From the NCBI RefSeq assembly GCF_026627925.1, contig NZ_JAPNLE010000009.1:248001-312000 (forward strand): a stretch of DNA of 64,000 nucleotides. Reading direction: 5' to 3'. Under the pieces are notes generated by a model, which was not told the origin of the DNA, did no database searches, and saw only the letters and a program-made list of their open reading frames with translations. The DNA is from Cupriavidus sp. D39. GTDB taxonomy: Bacteria > Pseudomonadota > Gammaproteobacteria > Burkholderiales > Burkholderiaceae. Position numbers and translations under genes: made by a program. This document shows positions 56,740 through 64,000 of the stretch, one piece after another; position 1 is the stretch's first letter, and each line of letters starts with the position of its first letter.

Positions 56740-57906
56740 ATGAACTTCGCCCTGGAAGAAGAACACCAGATGCTCAAGGACCTGGTGGCGCGCTTTGTGC
56801 GCGAGCAGTTGATTCCGCTCGAAGCGGGCGTGCTGGCCCGCGAGGCAGAAGGCGGCCAGCTCATGCTGCTGCCGCAGGAGCAGGACAAGCTGGACGGACT
56901 CTCGCGCGAGCTGGGCCTATGGGGCCTTGACGCGCCGGCCGAGATGGGCGGCGCCGACCTGCCGGTGGTGGCCATGGTCGGCGTCAACGAGGAACTGGGC
57001 AAGACCGTCACGCCCTATGACCTGCCGCCCGATTCGCCGAATCTGCGCATGCTGCTCAAGACCGCCGACGCGGCCCAGCGTGCTCGCTACCTGGAACCGT
57101 ACGCGCGCGGCGAAACCATCTCCGCCATCGCCATATCCGAGCCCGGCGCCGGCGGCGACCCGGCCATGATGACCACCCGCGCCGAACGCGACGGCGACGA
57201 CTGGGTGCTCAACGGCCGCAAGATCTGGATCAGCCGCGCCGCCCGTGCCGACTGGACCATCGTGATGGCCGTCACCGACAAGACTCGCGGCGCCCGCGGC
57301 GGCATCTCCGCCTTCCTGGTCGATCGCGGCACGCCCGGCTTCAAGGTGGAACGGCGCATCCCCATGATCGGCGGTGCCTCCACTTACGAGGTGGTGCTGG
57401 AAGACTGCCGCGTTGCGCGCACGCAGCTGCTCGGCGTGGAAGGCCAGGGCTTTGCGCCAATGCAGGCACGGCTGTCCAGCCGGCGCGTGCAGATGGCGGC
57501 CTGGTGCATTGGCCGCGCCCAGCGCGCGCTCGACATGCTGTGCGAGTACGCGCCGCAGCGCCGCACCTTCGGCGCCGCGCTGGCGGACCGGCAGGCCATC
57601 CAGTGGTGGGTGGCCGATGCCGCCACCCGCATCCACGCCTGCCGCCTGATGACTTACGAGGCTGCGGCGCGCATCGACGCCGGCGACGAGGCGCGCACCC
57701 AGGTCTCGATGATCAAGGTGTTCGCCACGGAGATGGCCTGGGACGTGATCGACCACGCCATGCAGGCCTTCGGCGCGATGGGCATGACCAAGGAAATGCC
57801 GCTGCAGCAGATGGCCAACGAGACGCGGCTGATGCGCATCTACGAAGGCCCTTCCGAAGTGCACCGCTGGGTCATCGCGCGGGACCTGCTCGGCCTCAAG
57901 CGTTAG
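56740..57906 (+). CDS. Acyl-CoA dehydrogenase
   Basis: About 388 residues. FAD-binding and middle-domain motifs (AISEPGAGGDP, WVLNGRKIWISRA), RTFGAALADRQAIQW, and a C-terminal IYEGPSEVHRWVIARDLLG with the usual catalytic-region Glu. Ribosome site AAGGAG. Introduces the double bond in the acyl-CoA made by the upstream enzymes. Confidence 0.93.
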   Translation: MNFALEEEHQMLKDLVARFVREQLIPLEAGVLAREAEGGQLMLLPQEQDKLDGLSRELGLWGLDAPAEMGGADLPVVAMVGVNEELGKTVTPYDLPPDSPNLRMLLKTADAAQRARYLEPYARGETISAIAISEPGAGGDPAMMTTRAERDGDDWVLNGRKIWISRAARADWTIVMAVTDKTRGARGGISAFLVDRGTPGFKVERRIPMIGGASTYEVVLEDCRVARTQLLGVEGQGFAPMQARLSSRRVQMAAWCIGRAQRALDMLCEYAPQRRTFGAALADRQAIQWWVADAATRIHACRLMTYEAAARIDAGDEARTQVSMIKVFATEMAWDVIDHAMQAFGAMGMTKEMPLQQMANETRLMRIYEGPSEVHRWVIARDLLGLKR

Positions 57907-57998
57907 CACGCTGCAACATCGAACCACGGAATCCCCCGAACCATCGACACACCCGCACCGGCGGAACGCACTGCCGGGCGGAGGACCAAGGAGACAAC

Positions 57999-59000
57999 AT
58001 GACCCGACCCATGAGCGGCTCGCGGCGCCGCTTCGCCATCCTGGCCGGCGCCGCCGTCGCGGCTGGCCTGGCAGGCGCGCCGTTCGCCGCGCTGGCGCAG
58101 CCGCAGGCATTTCCCAGCCGGCCGATCCGCTTTATCGTGCCGTTCCCGTCCGGCAGCGGCACCGACATGACCGCCCGCATGTTCGCCAAGAAGATCGGCG
58201 AGCTGACAGGGCAGGGCGTGGTGGTGGAGAACAAGCCGGGCGGCAACGGCTTTATCGGCGTCCAGACACTGCTCAGCGCGCCGGCCGACGGATACACGGT
58301 GTTTATCGGCAGCAACTCCACGCTGTCCACCAATGCCGCGACCTTCCGCAAGCTACCCTACGACCCGCTGACCGACTTCACTCCCATCACGCTGCTGTCG
58401 CGCGGGCCGTGCCTGATCATCGTGCCCGCCAGCTCGCCGTACCACACGCTCAAGGCGCTGGTGGAGGATGCGCGCAAGCGGCCCGGCGCGCTCAACTACG
58501 GCACCGGCTCGGTGTCGTACACGCTGTACAGCGAATGGCTGAACGAGCAAAGCCGCATGAAAACCACGGGCGTGCCCTACAAGGGCGCGGGCGACGCGAT
58601 CAATGGCGTGATGGCCGCCAACGTGGACTTCGCCGTGGTGGACGCCAGCGGCGCGATCGAGCTGGTCAAGGGCGGCAAGGTGCGCGCGCTGGCCTATACC
58701 GCGCCCCAGCGCTCACCGCTGCTGCCGGGCGTGCCGAGCGCGGCCGAAGCCGGCGTGCCGGACTTCCTGGCCTACAACTGGGTGGCGGCGGCGGTCTCCG
58801 CCAAGACACCTGCGCCCATCGCGCAACGCCTGGGCGAACTGTTCGCCCAGGCCGGCGCCGCCGACGACGTCAAGGAGTACTACCAGCGCCAGTCCACCTC
58901 GCTGATCCTGTCCACGCCGGCGGAACTGCGCGGCTACCAGAAGGACGAGATAGCGCGCTGGAAGCGGCTGGCGGCGATCGCGAAGATCGAGCTGCAGTAA
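57999..59000 (+). CDS. Bug/TctC-type periplasmic binding protein
   Basis: About 333 residues. Twin-arginine-like start (SRRRFAILAG) and signal peptide ending ALAQPQ; Bug landmarks PIRFIVPFPSGSGTD, VVENKPGGNG, TGVPYKGAGD, and a C-terminal TPAELRGYQKDEIARWK. It should bind the acid degraded by the operon. AAGGAGAC ribosome site. No TctAB genes alongside, which is common for Bug proteins. Confidence 0.92.
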   Translation: MTRPMSGSRRRFAILAGAAVAAGLAGAPFAALAQPQAFPSRPIRFIVPFPSGSGTDMTARMFAKKIGELTGQGVVVENKPGGNGFIGVQTLLSAPADGYTVFIGSNSTLSTNAATFRKLPYDPLTDFTPITLLSRGPCLIIVPASSPYHTLKALVEDARKRPGALNYGTGSVSYTLYSEWLNEQSRMKTTGVPYKGAGDAINGVMAANVDFAVVDASGAIELVKGGKVRALAYTAPQRSPLLPGVPSAAEAGVPDFLAYNWVAAAVSAKTPAPIAQRLGELFAQAGAADDVKEYYQRQSTSLILSTPAELRGYQKDEIARWKRLAAIAKIELQ

Positions 59001-59022
59001 CAGGAGAGCACATCGCGCAGGG

Positions 59023-59040
59023 AAGGGGCTCATGCCCCTT
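59023..59040 (+). terminator. Rho-independent terminator of the CoA operon
   Basis: AAGGGGC and GCCCCTT arms with a TCAT loop, followed by ACGCTTCTTT. Position directly after the Bug gene fits operon end. Confidence 0.65.
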
Positions 59041-59224
59041 ACGCTTCTTTAAGGATCAGCGCAGCACGATCTTGTCATCATCATTCTCGGTAGCGTTGCT
59101 ACCGGAGGGCAGCGGTGAATCCGCTCCGTGACGGTCAACTCGCGATCGTTGCACATGAACCCTTTGACGAGACTTTTCAATTGGAAAGCCTGTAACGTCG
59201 GATCGTTGTTGATTCCGATTCCGT

Positions 59225-59473
59225 TCACCCGAACGTACCCCGCGCCAGGTCTTTTTCAAATTCCGTGGTCCATGCGGTGCCATGTCCGATTCGGTACTCC
59301 ATTTCCTTGAGCGTCGACCTGCGGACGACGGTGACATAGCCCTGGAGAGGGTAGACCTCGTCGACGACGTCGGTCGTGTCGGTTTCCTGAAGCAAAAAAT
59401 CAGCCTCGGCAAGCTGGTGACGGTGCAAGATGGCGACGAAATCCGTTTTTTCGTCCGGCGCGATCACTGACAT
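59225..59473 (-). CDS. Small protein with GxGTxWTxEFExDLxRG signature
   Basis: About 82 residues. C-terminal HGTAWTTEFEKDLARGTFG matches the protein at 44396-44671 in the same pattern, while the N-terminal halves differ. GGGAGG ribosome site. These are likely stress- or envelope-unrelated cytoplasmic proteins of the same family; function unknown. Confidence 0.7.
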   Translation of the reverse strand: MSVIAPDEKTDFVAILHRHQLAEADFLLQETDTTDVVDEVYPLQGYVTVVRRSTLKEMEYRIGHGTAWTTEFEKDLARGTFG

Positions 59474-59564
59474 TTGGCGTCCTCCCGATATTGAACGCTC
59501 GACTTTTCCAAGATAGCACAGCGTCAACGCCGTGGTGGTACGACGGGCGTTCGGGCGCGCCGCG

Positions 59565-60275
59565 CTACCACGGAATCGGCTGGCGATCACGGAAAAAGCC
59601 GCCGCTGGGCCCGGCTTCAGGCAGCGTCGCGAGCCAGACGACGGTGTCGATGCCCTGCTCGGGCGAACGCGGTGCATCGAGGCCACCCAGGTCGGTCCGG
59701 CACCAGCCAGGGCACACCGAATTGACCTTGACGCCGCTGTCGGCCATCTCGGCGGCCAGGATGCGCGTGACGGCATTTAGCGCCGTCTTTGAGATACGGT
59801 AGGCCGGCACGCCGCTGGCCATGTCCGCGAGCTGACCCATGCCGGAAGCCAGATTGACCACCCGGCCGGCGCGGCTGGCGCGCAGCAGGGGTGCCAATGC
59901 CTGTGTGACCCGCAATACGCCGAAGAGATTGGTTTCCAGGGTGGTGCGCAAGGTCTCGAACGGCAGTTCGAGCAAGCTGGTGCTGTAGTGATCGAGCGAG
60001 ACGCCGGCGTTGTTGATCAGCACGTTTACGCGACCGAAGCGTTCGGCCAGCCACATGGCCAGCGCGGCCACCGAATGATCGTCGGTGACGTCGAGCGGCT
60101 GGCATGCGAGCGAGTGGCCGGTAAGCGCGAGCCGGGCCCGCAACGCCTCGAGGTCCGCCGGCTTGCGCGCCGTGGCGACGACCAGGTGGCCTTCCACCGT
60201 GGCTAGATGGCTCGCGGCTGCGCGGCCCAGGCCGCGACTCGCGCCGGTGATGACGGTGATCGGTTGGCTGCCCAT
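59565..60275 (-). CDS. Short-chain dehydrogenase/reductase
   Basis: About 236 residues, classical SDR. Cofactor motif TGASRGLG (about residue 10), NNAGVSLDHYS (about 88), catalytic Ser in LASGMGQ and YRISK (about 160). NADP(H) preference is suggested by an Arg early in the Rossmann loop. Substrate unknown. Confidence 0.92.
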   Translation of the reverse strand: MGSQPITVITGASRGLGRAAASHLATVEGHLVVATARKPADLEALRARLALTGHSLACQPLDVTDDHSVAALAMWLAERFGRVNVLINNAGVSLDHYSTSLLELPFETLRTTLETNLFGVLRVTQALAPLLRASRAGRVVNLASGMGQLADMASGVPAYRISKTALNAVTRILAAEMADSGVKVNSVCPGWCRTDLGGLDAPRSPEQGIDTVVWLATLPEAGPSGGFFRDRQPIPW

Positions 60276-60379
60276 GCTGGCGCCTCCTTATCGGCGAGGG
60301 CGGCATCGGCGTCGGACATCATGGCCGCCCGGCGCATGAGGAAAGCGGCCAGTTCGATGCTGGCGTCAATGCATTCTGT

Positions 60380-60727
60380 CTAGCAGGTGAGGTGCAGGAT
60401 CGCATTGGCGCTGCGGGGGTGCTCCTCCAGCCTTGCGATGGCTTCGGCGGTCGGAAGAATGACCAGTTCGACGTGGCGATGCCTGGCCTCGCGCTTCACA
60501 TCTTCCATCACCGGCAACGCACCGGTGCCGGTGCCGATAACCAGCTGGCTGCAATTCCAGGGTATGTCTTCCCTGACGGATAGCGGTGTATGCCCGAATG
60601 CTTCACGGAATTGCCTGGATGGCCTCTTCTTGCGTTTGCGAACCTTACCCTGATCGATGACCACGTCATGCTGGTAGGTCACGCCGTCAATACAGACGGA
60701 CCCAAAGGAAAATGCTTCGAAGCGCAT
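60380..60727 (-). CDS. Mth938-domain protein
   Basis: About 115 residues. Mth938-like fold with RFEAFSFGSVCIDG, WNCSQLVIGTGTGALPV and late LPTAEAIARLE, typical of this DUF498 family. The ATG at 60727 has a GGAGG site, so the upstream ATG (60739) is not used. Function unknown; human relative helps mitochondrial complex I assembly. Confidence 0.85.
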   Translation of the reverse strand: MRFEAFSFGSVCIDGVTYQHDVVIDQGKVRKRKKRPSRQFREAFGHTPLSVREDIPWNCSQLVIGTGTGALPVMEDVKREARHRHVELVILPTAEAIARLEEHPRSANAILHLTC

Positions 60728-60764
60728 ACGTACCTCCACTGGGACGCTGGCCGGTGACGGTGGC

Positions 60765-60959
60765 TCATGACTCGTTCTTGTGTAGTTTGCCGGTGCTGGT
60801 TACCGAAACCACGTCCAGGTCGAAGAATGGGCTGTCCTGGGGCGGCGGTGGCAATCCCGCGCCCCAGGCGCTGATGGCAAGCTTGATGTATTCGGCCATC
60901 TGCTCGTCGGAGACGTCCTTGGGTTGGTCAATGATGACCACGTACCGATGATTGCTCAT
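60765..60959 (-). CDS. Small conserved-looking protein, unknown
   Basis: Sixty-four residues: MSNHRYVVIIDQPKDV opening with a hydrophobic core, then an acidic helix and a Pro-rich GLPPPPQ loop. AAGGA ribosome site. Possibly co-transcribed with the Mth938 gene 38 bases downstream on the same strand. Function unknown. Confidence 0.6.
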   Translation of the reverse strand: MSNHRYVVIIDQPKDVSDEQMAEYIKLAISAWGAGLPPPPQDSPFFDLDVVSVTSTGKLHKNES

Positions 60960-61181
60960 GGTGCATCCTTATCGGCTGGCAGCGAAGATGCTCCAGGCTG
61001 CCATGGTGCCGCGCTCTCGTTTTGCATGGCACCGCGATTGCCCCTTATGCTCTGTGCCGCCGTCACGCCAGGAATTGCCTGTCACGCCTTGAGTATAGGG
61101 GCACGCCTGGCTGCGCACCCTGCAAGCTGGAGCAGGTCGCCCCCTGGAGCGGGCGCGGGCAGCGACCATGGAGCGCGTCTC

Positions 61182-61592
61182 CTAGCGTTTGCGATGCTTA
61201 CCGGCGCGCGGCGCATCGTCGGCCGGATCGGGCATCAAGTCCTTGTCCAGCACGTCATCGATGTTGGGCGGTGCAGGCGGGTGCTCTTCCCGCTCCGCGC
61301 TCCGGTCCGCCCGGTCCGCGGGGGTATCCGCGGGAATACTCTCGGCGGCGCGCGTGATCTCGTTCATGCCTTCTTCCGGCGCGTCATCCTCGTCCGGGTC
61401 ATGGCCATGGGGGAAATCGATCGGTTCTGCCGCCCGTTCGGTGAATTCGTCAACGGCCTCCTCGATGTTCTCCCACACGTCTTCCAGTTCAGTGGAATCC
61501 AGGATGCTGGGAATGGTGCGATCCGTGCGCGGCCGACCCGGTGAACCGGTTCGCCGCGTCTTGCCAGAATCCACCTTGTGCGGCTTTTTCAT
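61182..61592 (-). CDS. Acidic disordered protein, unknown
   Basis: About 136 residues, rich in Asp, Glu, Pro and Arg, with a basic N-terminus (MKKPHKVDSGKTRR) and DKDLMPDPAD near the end. No cysteines or predicted helices of length. AGGAG ribosome site supports the start. Function unknown. Confidence 0.6.
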   Translation of the reverse strand: MKKPHKVDSGKTRRTGSPGRPRTDRTIPSILDSTELEDVWENIEEAVDEFTERAAEPIDFPHGHDPDEDDAPEEGMNEITRAAESIPADTPADRADRSAEREEHPPAPPNIDDVLDKDLMPDPADDAPRAGKHRKR

Positions 61593-61890
61593 CGTCAACT
61601 CCTGACCGACGATCGTGGTCATGCTTTGTGCAAGCACGCGTATGTTTCAATAATAAGCACGCAATGAGCGCGGTGTGAAGCATAGGTGCCTGATGCGGTA
61701 CTGGGCATGCGAGGCTGCCAGGAGATTCGCCAGAACGGAAGCTCCGGAACGCCATGGAGAAGATATTCCGTTATTCCCTTATCGCCTCGCTTGCCGAGAC
61801 AGTATCCTAGAATGGAGTGCCGAACAGCCGGAAGTCGCTGGCATCGCAAGATCCAGCGTGTCCCTGCACCAAGCAGGATGGAGGCGCGTC

Positions 61891-62055
61891 ATGCCCACCT
61901 ATCAGTACCGTTGTGAAAAATGCGGTGAGGTTTTCGACCGCGCGGAACATCTCGCCGAACATGAAGCCGGCCACCCGTCTTGCCCCAAGTGCGGCAGCAA
62001 GACGGTGCAGCACATGCCAACGCCGTTTGTTGCGAAGACGGCGAGAAAGAGCTGA
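61891..62055 (+). CDS. FmdB-type zinc ribbon protein
   Basis: Fifty-four residues with CEKCG and CPKCG pairs forming one zinc ribbon of the FmdB family, preceded by MPTYQYR. GGAGG ribosome site. Function unknown beyond likely zinc binding. Confidence 0.85.
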   Translation: MPTYQYRCEKCGEVFDRAEHLAEHEAGHPSCPKCGSKTVQHMPTPFVAKTARKS

Positions 62056-62433
62056 GGTCTGCCCAGCTTCGATGGCGAGGGCGAAATCGTGGCGGTAAGG
62101 GACGCTGAGCGAATCACGTCCCCGTGTATCGTTTTCTGCTCCGGCGCAGCCTCGTCAAAGGCGCTTAACTGAACGGCATTACCGCCGAAGCGGCGCTTTG
62201 TCTCAGGCATCTCCGATGCGCCGGCTGTGCAGGTCGGCGCACACAGTTGCTTGTGTTCCTATTGGGCTATGCGACGACTATCTCCAGTTCACCGTGTTGC
62301 CCAAAGTCGTGGCCAGGGTGGCGCAGGGGCGGCCTTCGTGCCAAAGACTGCGCTCAGGTAATGGCGCCTCGCCGCGTGCGTTGCGGGTCACCGGATACCT
62401 GCGAGCCTGGTGACGTTCCCGGGGCTATCTAGG

Positions 62434-62877
62434 CTATCTGAGCTCGCAATGCATGCACAACGCAGAGGATCGCGCGGCGTTCCGGAACTCGGGCGAGGCT
62501 TGAAGCTCAGGCGGAGCCTCATCAACAGGGATACGGGAGAAGCCCCAGCGCGCGAAATAGGCAGGAGCCGATGTGGATAGGAGAAACGCGTGGCGTGCCT
62601 CGGTACCGCGAGCGCGGACCAGGAGCTTTTCGACGAGGCGGCTCGCGATACCTCTATCACGATAAGCAGGCTCCACAGCGACGGACCGGATAACAATGGA
62701 TTGCCCATGACACTCTGCGGCGGCACAGCCAACAAGACGGTCATCACAAAGCGCAATTTGGAAGCTGTCGAGAATCTCCTCCAGATTCTCCGTGGCCAGG
62801 CCGCATTGAGTTAGCAATGCAGCTAGGTTTCCCGTATCGGCTTGGGAAGCCGGACGGAGATAAACGTGGGTCAGCAT
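62434..62877 (-). CDS. GNAT acetyltransferase (ArsN-like)
   Basis: About 147 residues. GNAT core IVIRSVAVEPAYRDRGIASRLVEKLL (acetyl-CoA pyrophosphate loop RDRGIAS) and YFARWGFSRI. The small size and opening resemble ArsN-type acetyltransferases tied to organoarsenical resistance, but there is no ars gene nearby. Substrate unproven. Confidence 0.85.
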   Translation of the reverse strand: MLTHVYLRPASQADTGNLAALLTQCGLATENLEEILDSFQIALCDDRLVGCAAAECHGQSIVIRSVAVEPAYRDRGIASRLVEKLLVRARGTEARHAFLLSTSAPAYFARWGFSRIPVDEAPPELQASPEFRNAARSSALCMHCELR

Positions 62878-63477
62878 GAAAAGGTCTCCGGTCAGTGCTC
62901 GATGTGGCTGTAGGCCGCCGTGGCACTCTGTTGATGCTGCGGGTCAGTACCCACTACTGATGCCGCGCAACTATTTGGTGCAGCAGGTTATCGCTTGAAC
63001 GCTCCTATGACAAGCCTGATTCAATTTGTATCACGATGTGATAAAACCTCTCGCCACAAGACTCAAGCACAGCCGGCCAGTGTGGCAGCGGAACATGAAG
63101 ATACCGTGAAAACCCTGGTATGTGATTCCCGGGTATCTTGAATTGTGCGGGGAGCGCACCTCATATGCTTCGTCGAAGTGCGGTGGCAAGAGTTCTCCAC
63201 TCAACCTACGCATTCGCTCGTGGGGCATAAAAGGCAATTGCCCGGGAGCGGAGCATCCTGTCACGGCTGCGCGGCGGCACCGCCTAAAACGATCGGAAGA
63301 GCAAGATCCGACCCGCACGCCACTTTCCACCAGATGTAAAGATTATTCACTGGCATGTAGCAACGCCTGGACCAATACTTCAGCGCGGTCGCCAAAAGTA
63401 ATAAAAATATTCATTAAATACTTTATGAAATATTTATCATAAAGTTTAACCGACGGATCAAATTTACGGGAGTACCC
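62878..63477. other. Intergenic region with AT-rich leader
   Basis: About 600 bases, no supported gene. The last 140 bases are much more AT-rich than the neighbours and hold an inverted repeat, ACTTTATGA (63420-63428) and TCATAAAGT (63437-63445), with an eight-base spacer, 32 bases before the next start codon. Possible operator or promoter. Confidence 0.5.
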
Positions 63478-64000
63478 ATGCCTGACAATAAACTGATCGG
63501 CTTTTACCCTTCCGGATGGATCTCTGGGAGTGCAGAAAACACGCTGCAACGCGATGGCTCCATCTCTGTCGTTCCCGAACTGCCCAGCGGGGCGATAATC
63601 CTGGGCATCGCGGTGCTGCCCATCCACATCTATTCCAACGATCCCCATCCGGAACCATTTCCCGGTCTGGTGGTGACCTTCACAACCGATGGCCGCGGCT
63701 TTATCCTTCGAGCGGAACCCTACAATCCTCGCGATTCAATTCAGTCATTCGAATGGCAGGTGACATATGGCCAGGCGCCTGCCGGTTATCAACCAAGGGG
63801 CTGGGTCTGCGGCGTCACCGCCAACGCATCATTGCCGCAGAAAATTAACACGGGCCTCGCGCGCGACGTCTCCATTGCGGGGGTATCGATTCTCCCGATC
63901 CATATCTACAACAATGATCCGAATCCCGAGCCCTGGCCCGGTCTGAGCGCGGAGTTCACGGAGGCGGGAAATATCTTTCTCAGTTCAGATGGCACCGGGC
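63478..64000 (+). CDS. Unrecognised repeat protein, 3' end beyond the window
   Basis: No stop before the window end, so at least 174 residues. It holds two related segments: LPIHIYSNDPHPEPFPGL (about residues 47-64) and LPIHIYNNDPNPEPWPGL (about 139-156), each preceded by a G-[IV]-[AS]-[VI] strand, indicating a repeat of about 92 residues. No signal peptide (MPDNKLIGFYPSG) and no cysteine except one. GGGAG ribosome site. Family not recognised; AT-rich leader suggests acquisition by transfer (inference). Confidence 0.6.
   Translation, partial: MPDNKLIGFYPSGWISGSAENTLQRDGSISVVPELPSGAIILGIAVLPIHIYSNDPHPEPFPGLVVTFTTDGRGFILRAEPYNPRDSIQSFEWQVTYGQAPAGYQPRGWVCGVTANASLPQKINTGLARDVSIAGVSILPIHIYNNDPNPEPWPGLSAEFTEAGNIFLSSDGTG

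Noticed and set aside
59056..59412. Minus-strand frame after the CoA operon
   Set aside because: Overlaps the better supported small gene at 59225-59473 in another frame; only its last part lies free, and it lacks a start with a ribosome site.

Overview
The window looks like chromosomal DNA of a GC-rich betaproteobacterium of the Burkholderiaceae, most like Cupriavidus. The signs are two Bug-type tripartite receptors, an intracellular PHB depolymerase with a catalytic cysteine, a SUF operon with a Rrf2 regulator, and a large PQQ alcohol dehydrogenase locus. The genus is an inference from gene content only.

Layout. 1-5000: end of a small CxxC protein, then an exporter operon (HlyD-type adaptor, ABC ATPase, two MacB/FtsX-type permeases). 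5335-7326: a membrane diguanylate cyclase with PAS domain. 7663-13430: a nested mobile island, made of a group II intron whose reverse transcriptase gene is split by a serine-recombinase element, next to an IS607-type element (tnpA and tnpB). 13756-37030: the main metabolic locus, built around a quinoprotein alcohol dehydrogenase with the Asp-x-Asp signature of lanthanide-dependent enzymes. It holds a TonB receptor, a two-component system, an ABC transporter with beta-propeller and binding protein, a SoxYZ-like carrier, two metallo-beta-lactamase-fold proteins, the dehydrogenase, two cytochromes c, pqqABCDE, a sigma54 activator and a periplasmic binding protein. 37428-44671: patatin, a giant cyclase/AAA protein, an isochorismatase-like hydrolase and small proteins. 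44910-51429: suf operon. 51565-59000: DUF2905 protein, phaZ, and an IclR-controlled CoA-linked acid catabolism operon with a Bug receptor. 59225-62877: small stress-like or unknown genes, an SDR and a GNAT. 63478-64000: start of an unrecognised repeat protein behind an AT-rich leader.

How the genes work together. The dehydrogenase locus looks like a complete periplasmic alcohol oxidation module: PQQ synthesis, apo-enzyme, cytochrome electron acceptors, a maturation or relay set, and dual regulation by a two-component system and a sigma54 activator. A near-perfect sigma54 promoter precedes the dehydrogenase, and a weaker one precedes the cytochrome c-550 gene.

Sequence quality. Nine genes carry the same kind of lesion, one missing base, mostly in a short homopolymer, with the rest of the protein intact in the next frame. 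They are the ABC ATPase, TonB receptor, dehydrogenase, pqqA, alpha/beta hydrolase, sigma54 activator, cytochrome c-550, sufB and sufU. This pattern points to sequencing error rather than decay, so I annotate these as full genes with a frameshift. No tRNA, rRNA or CRISPR array was seen.
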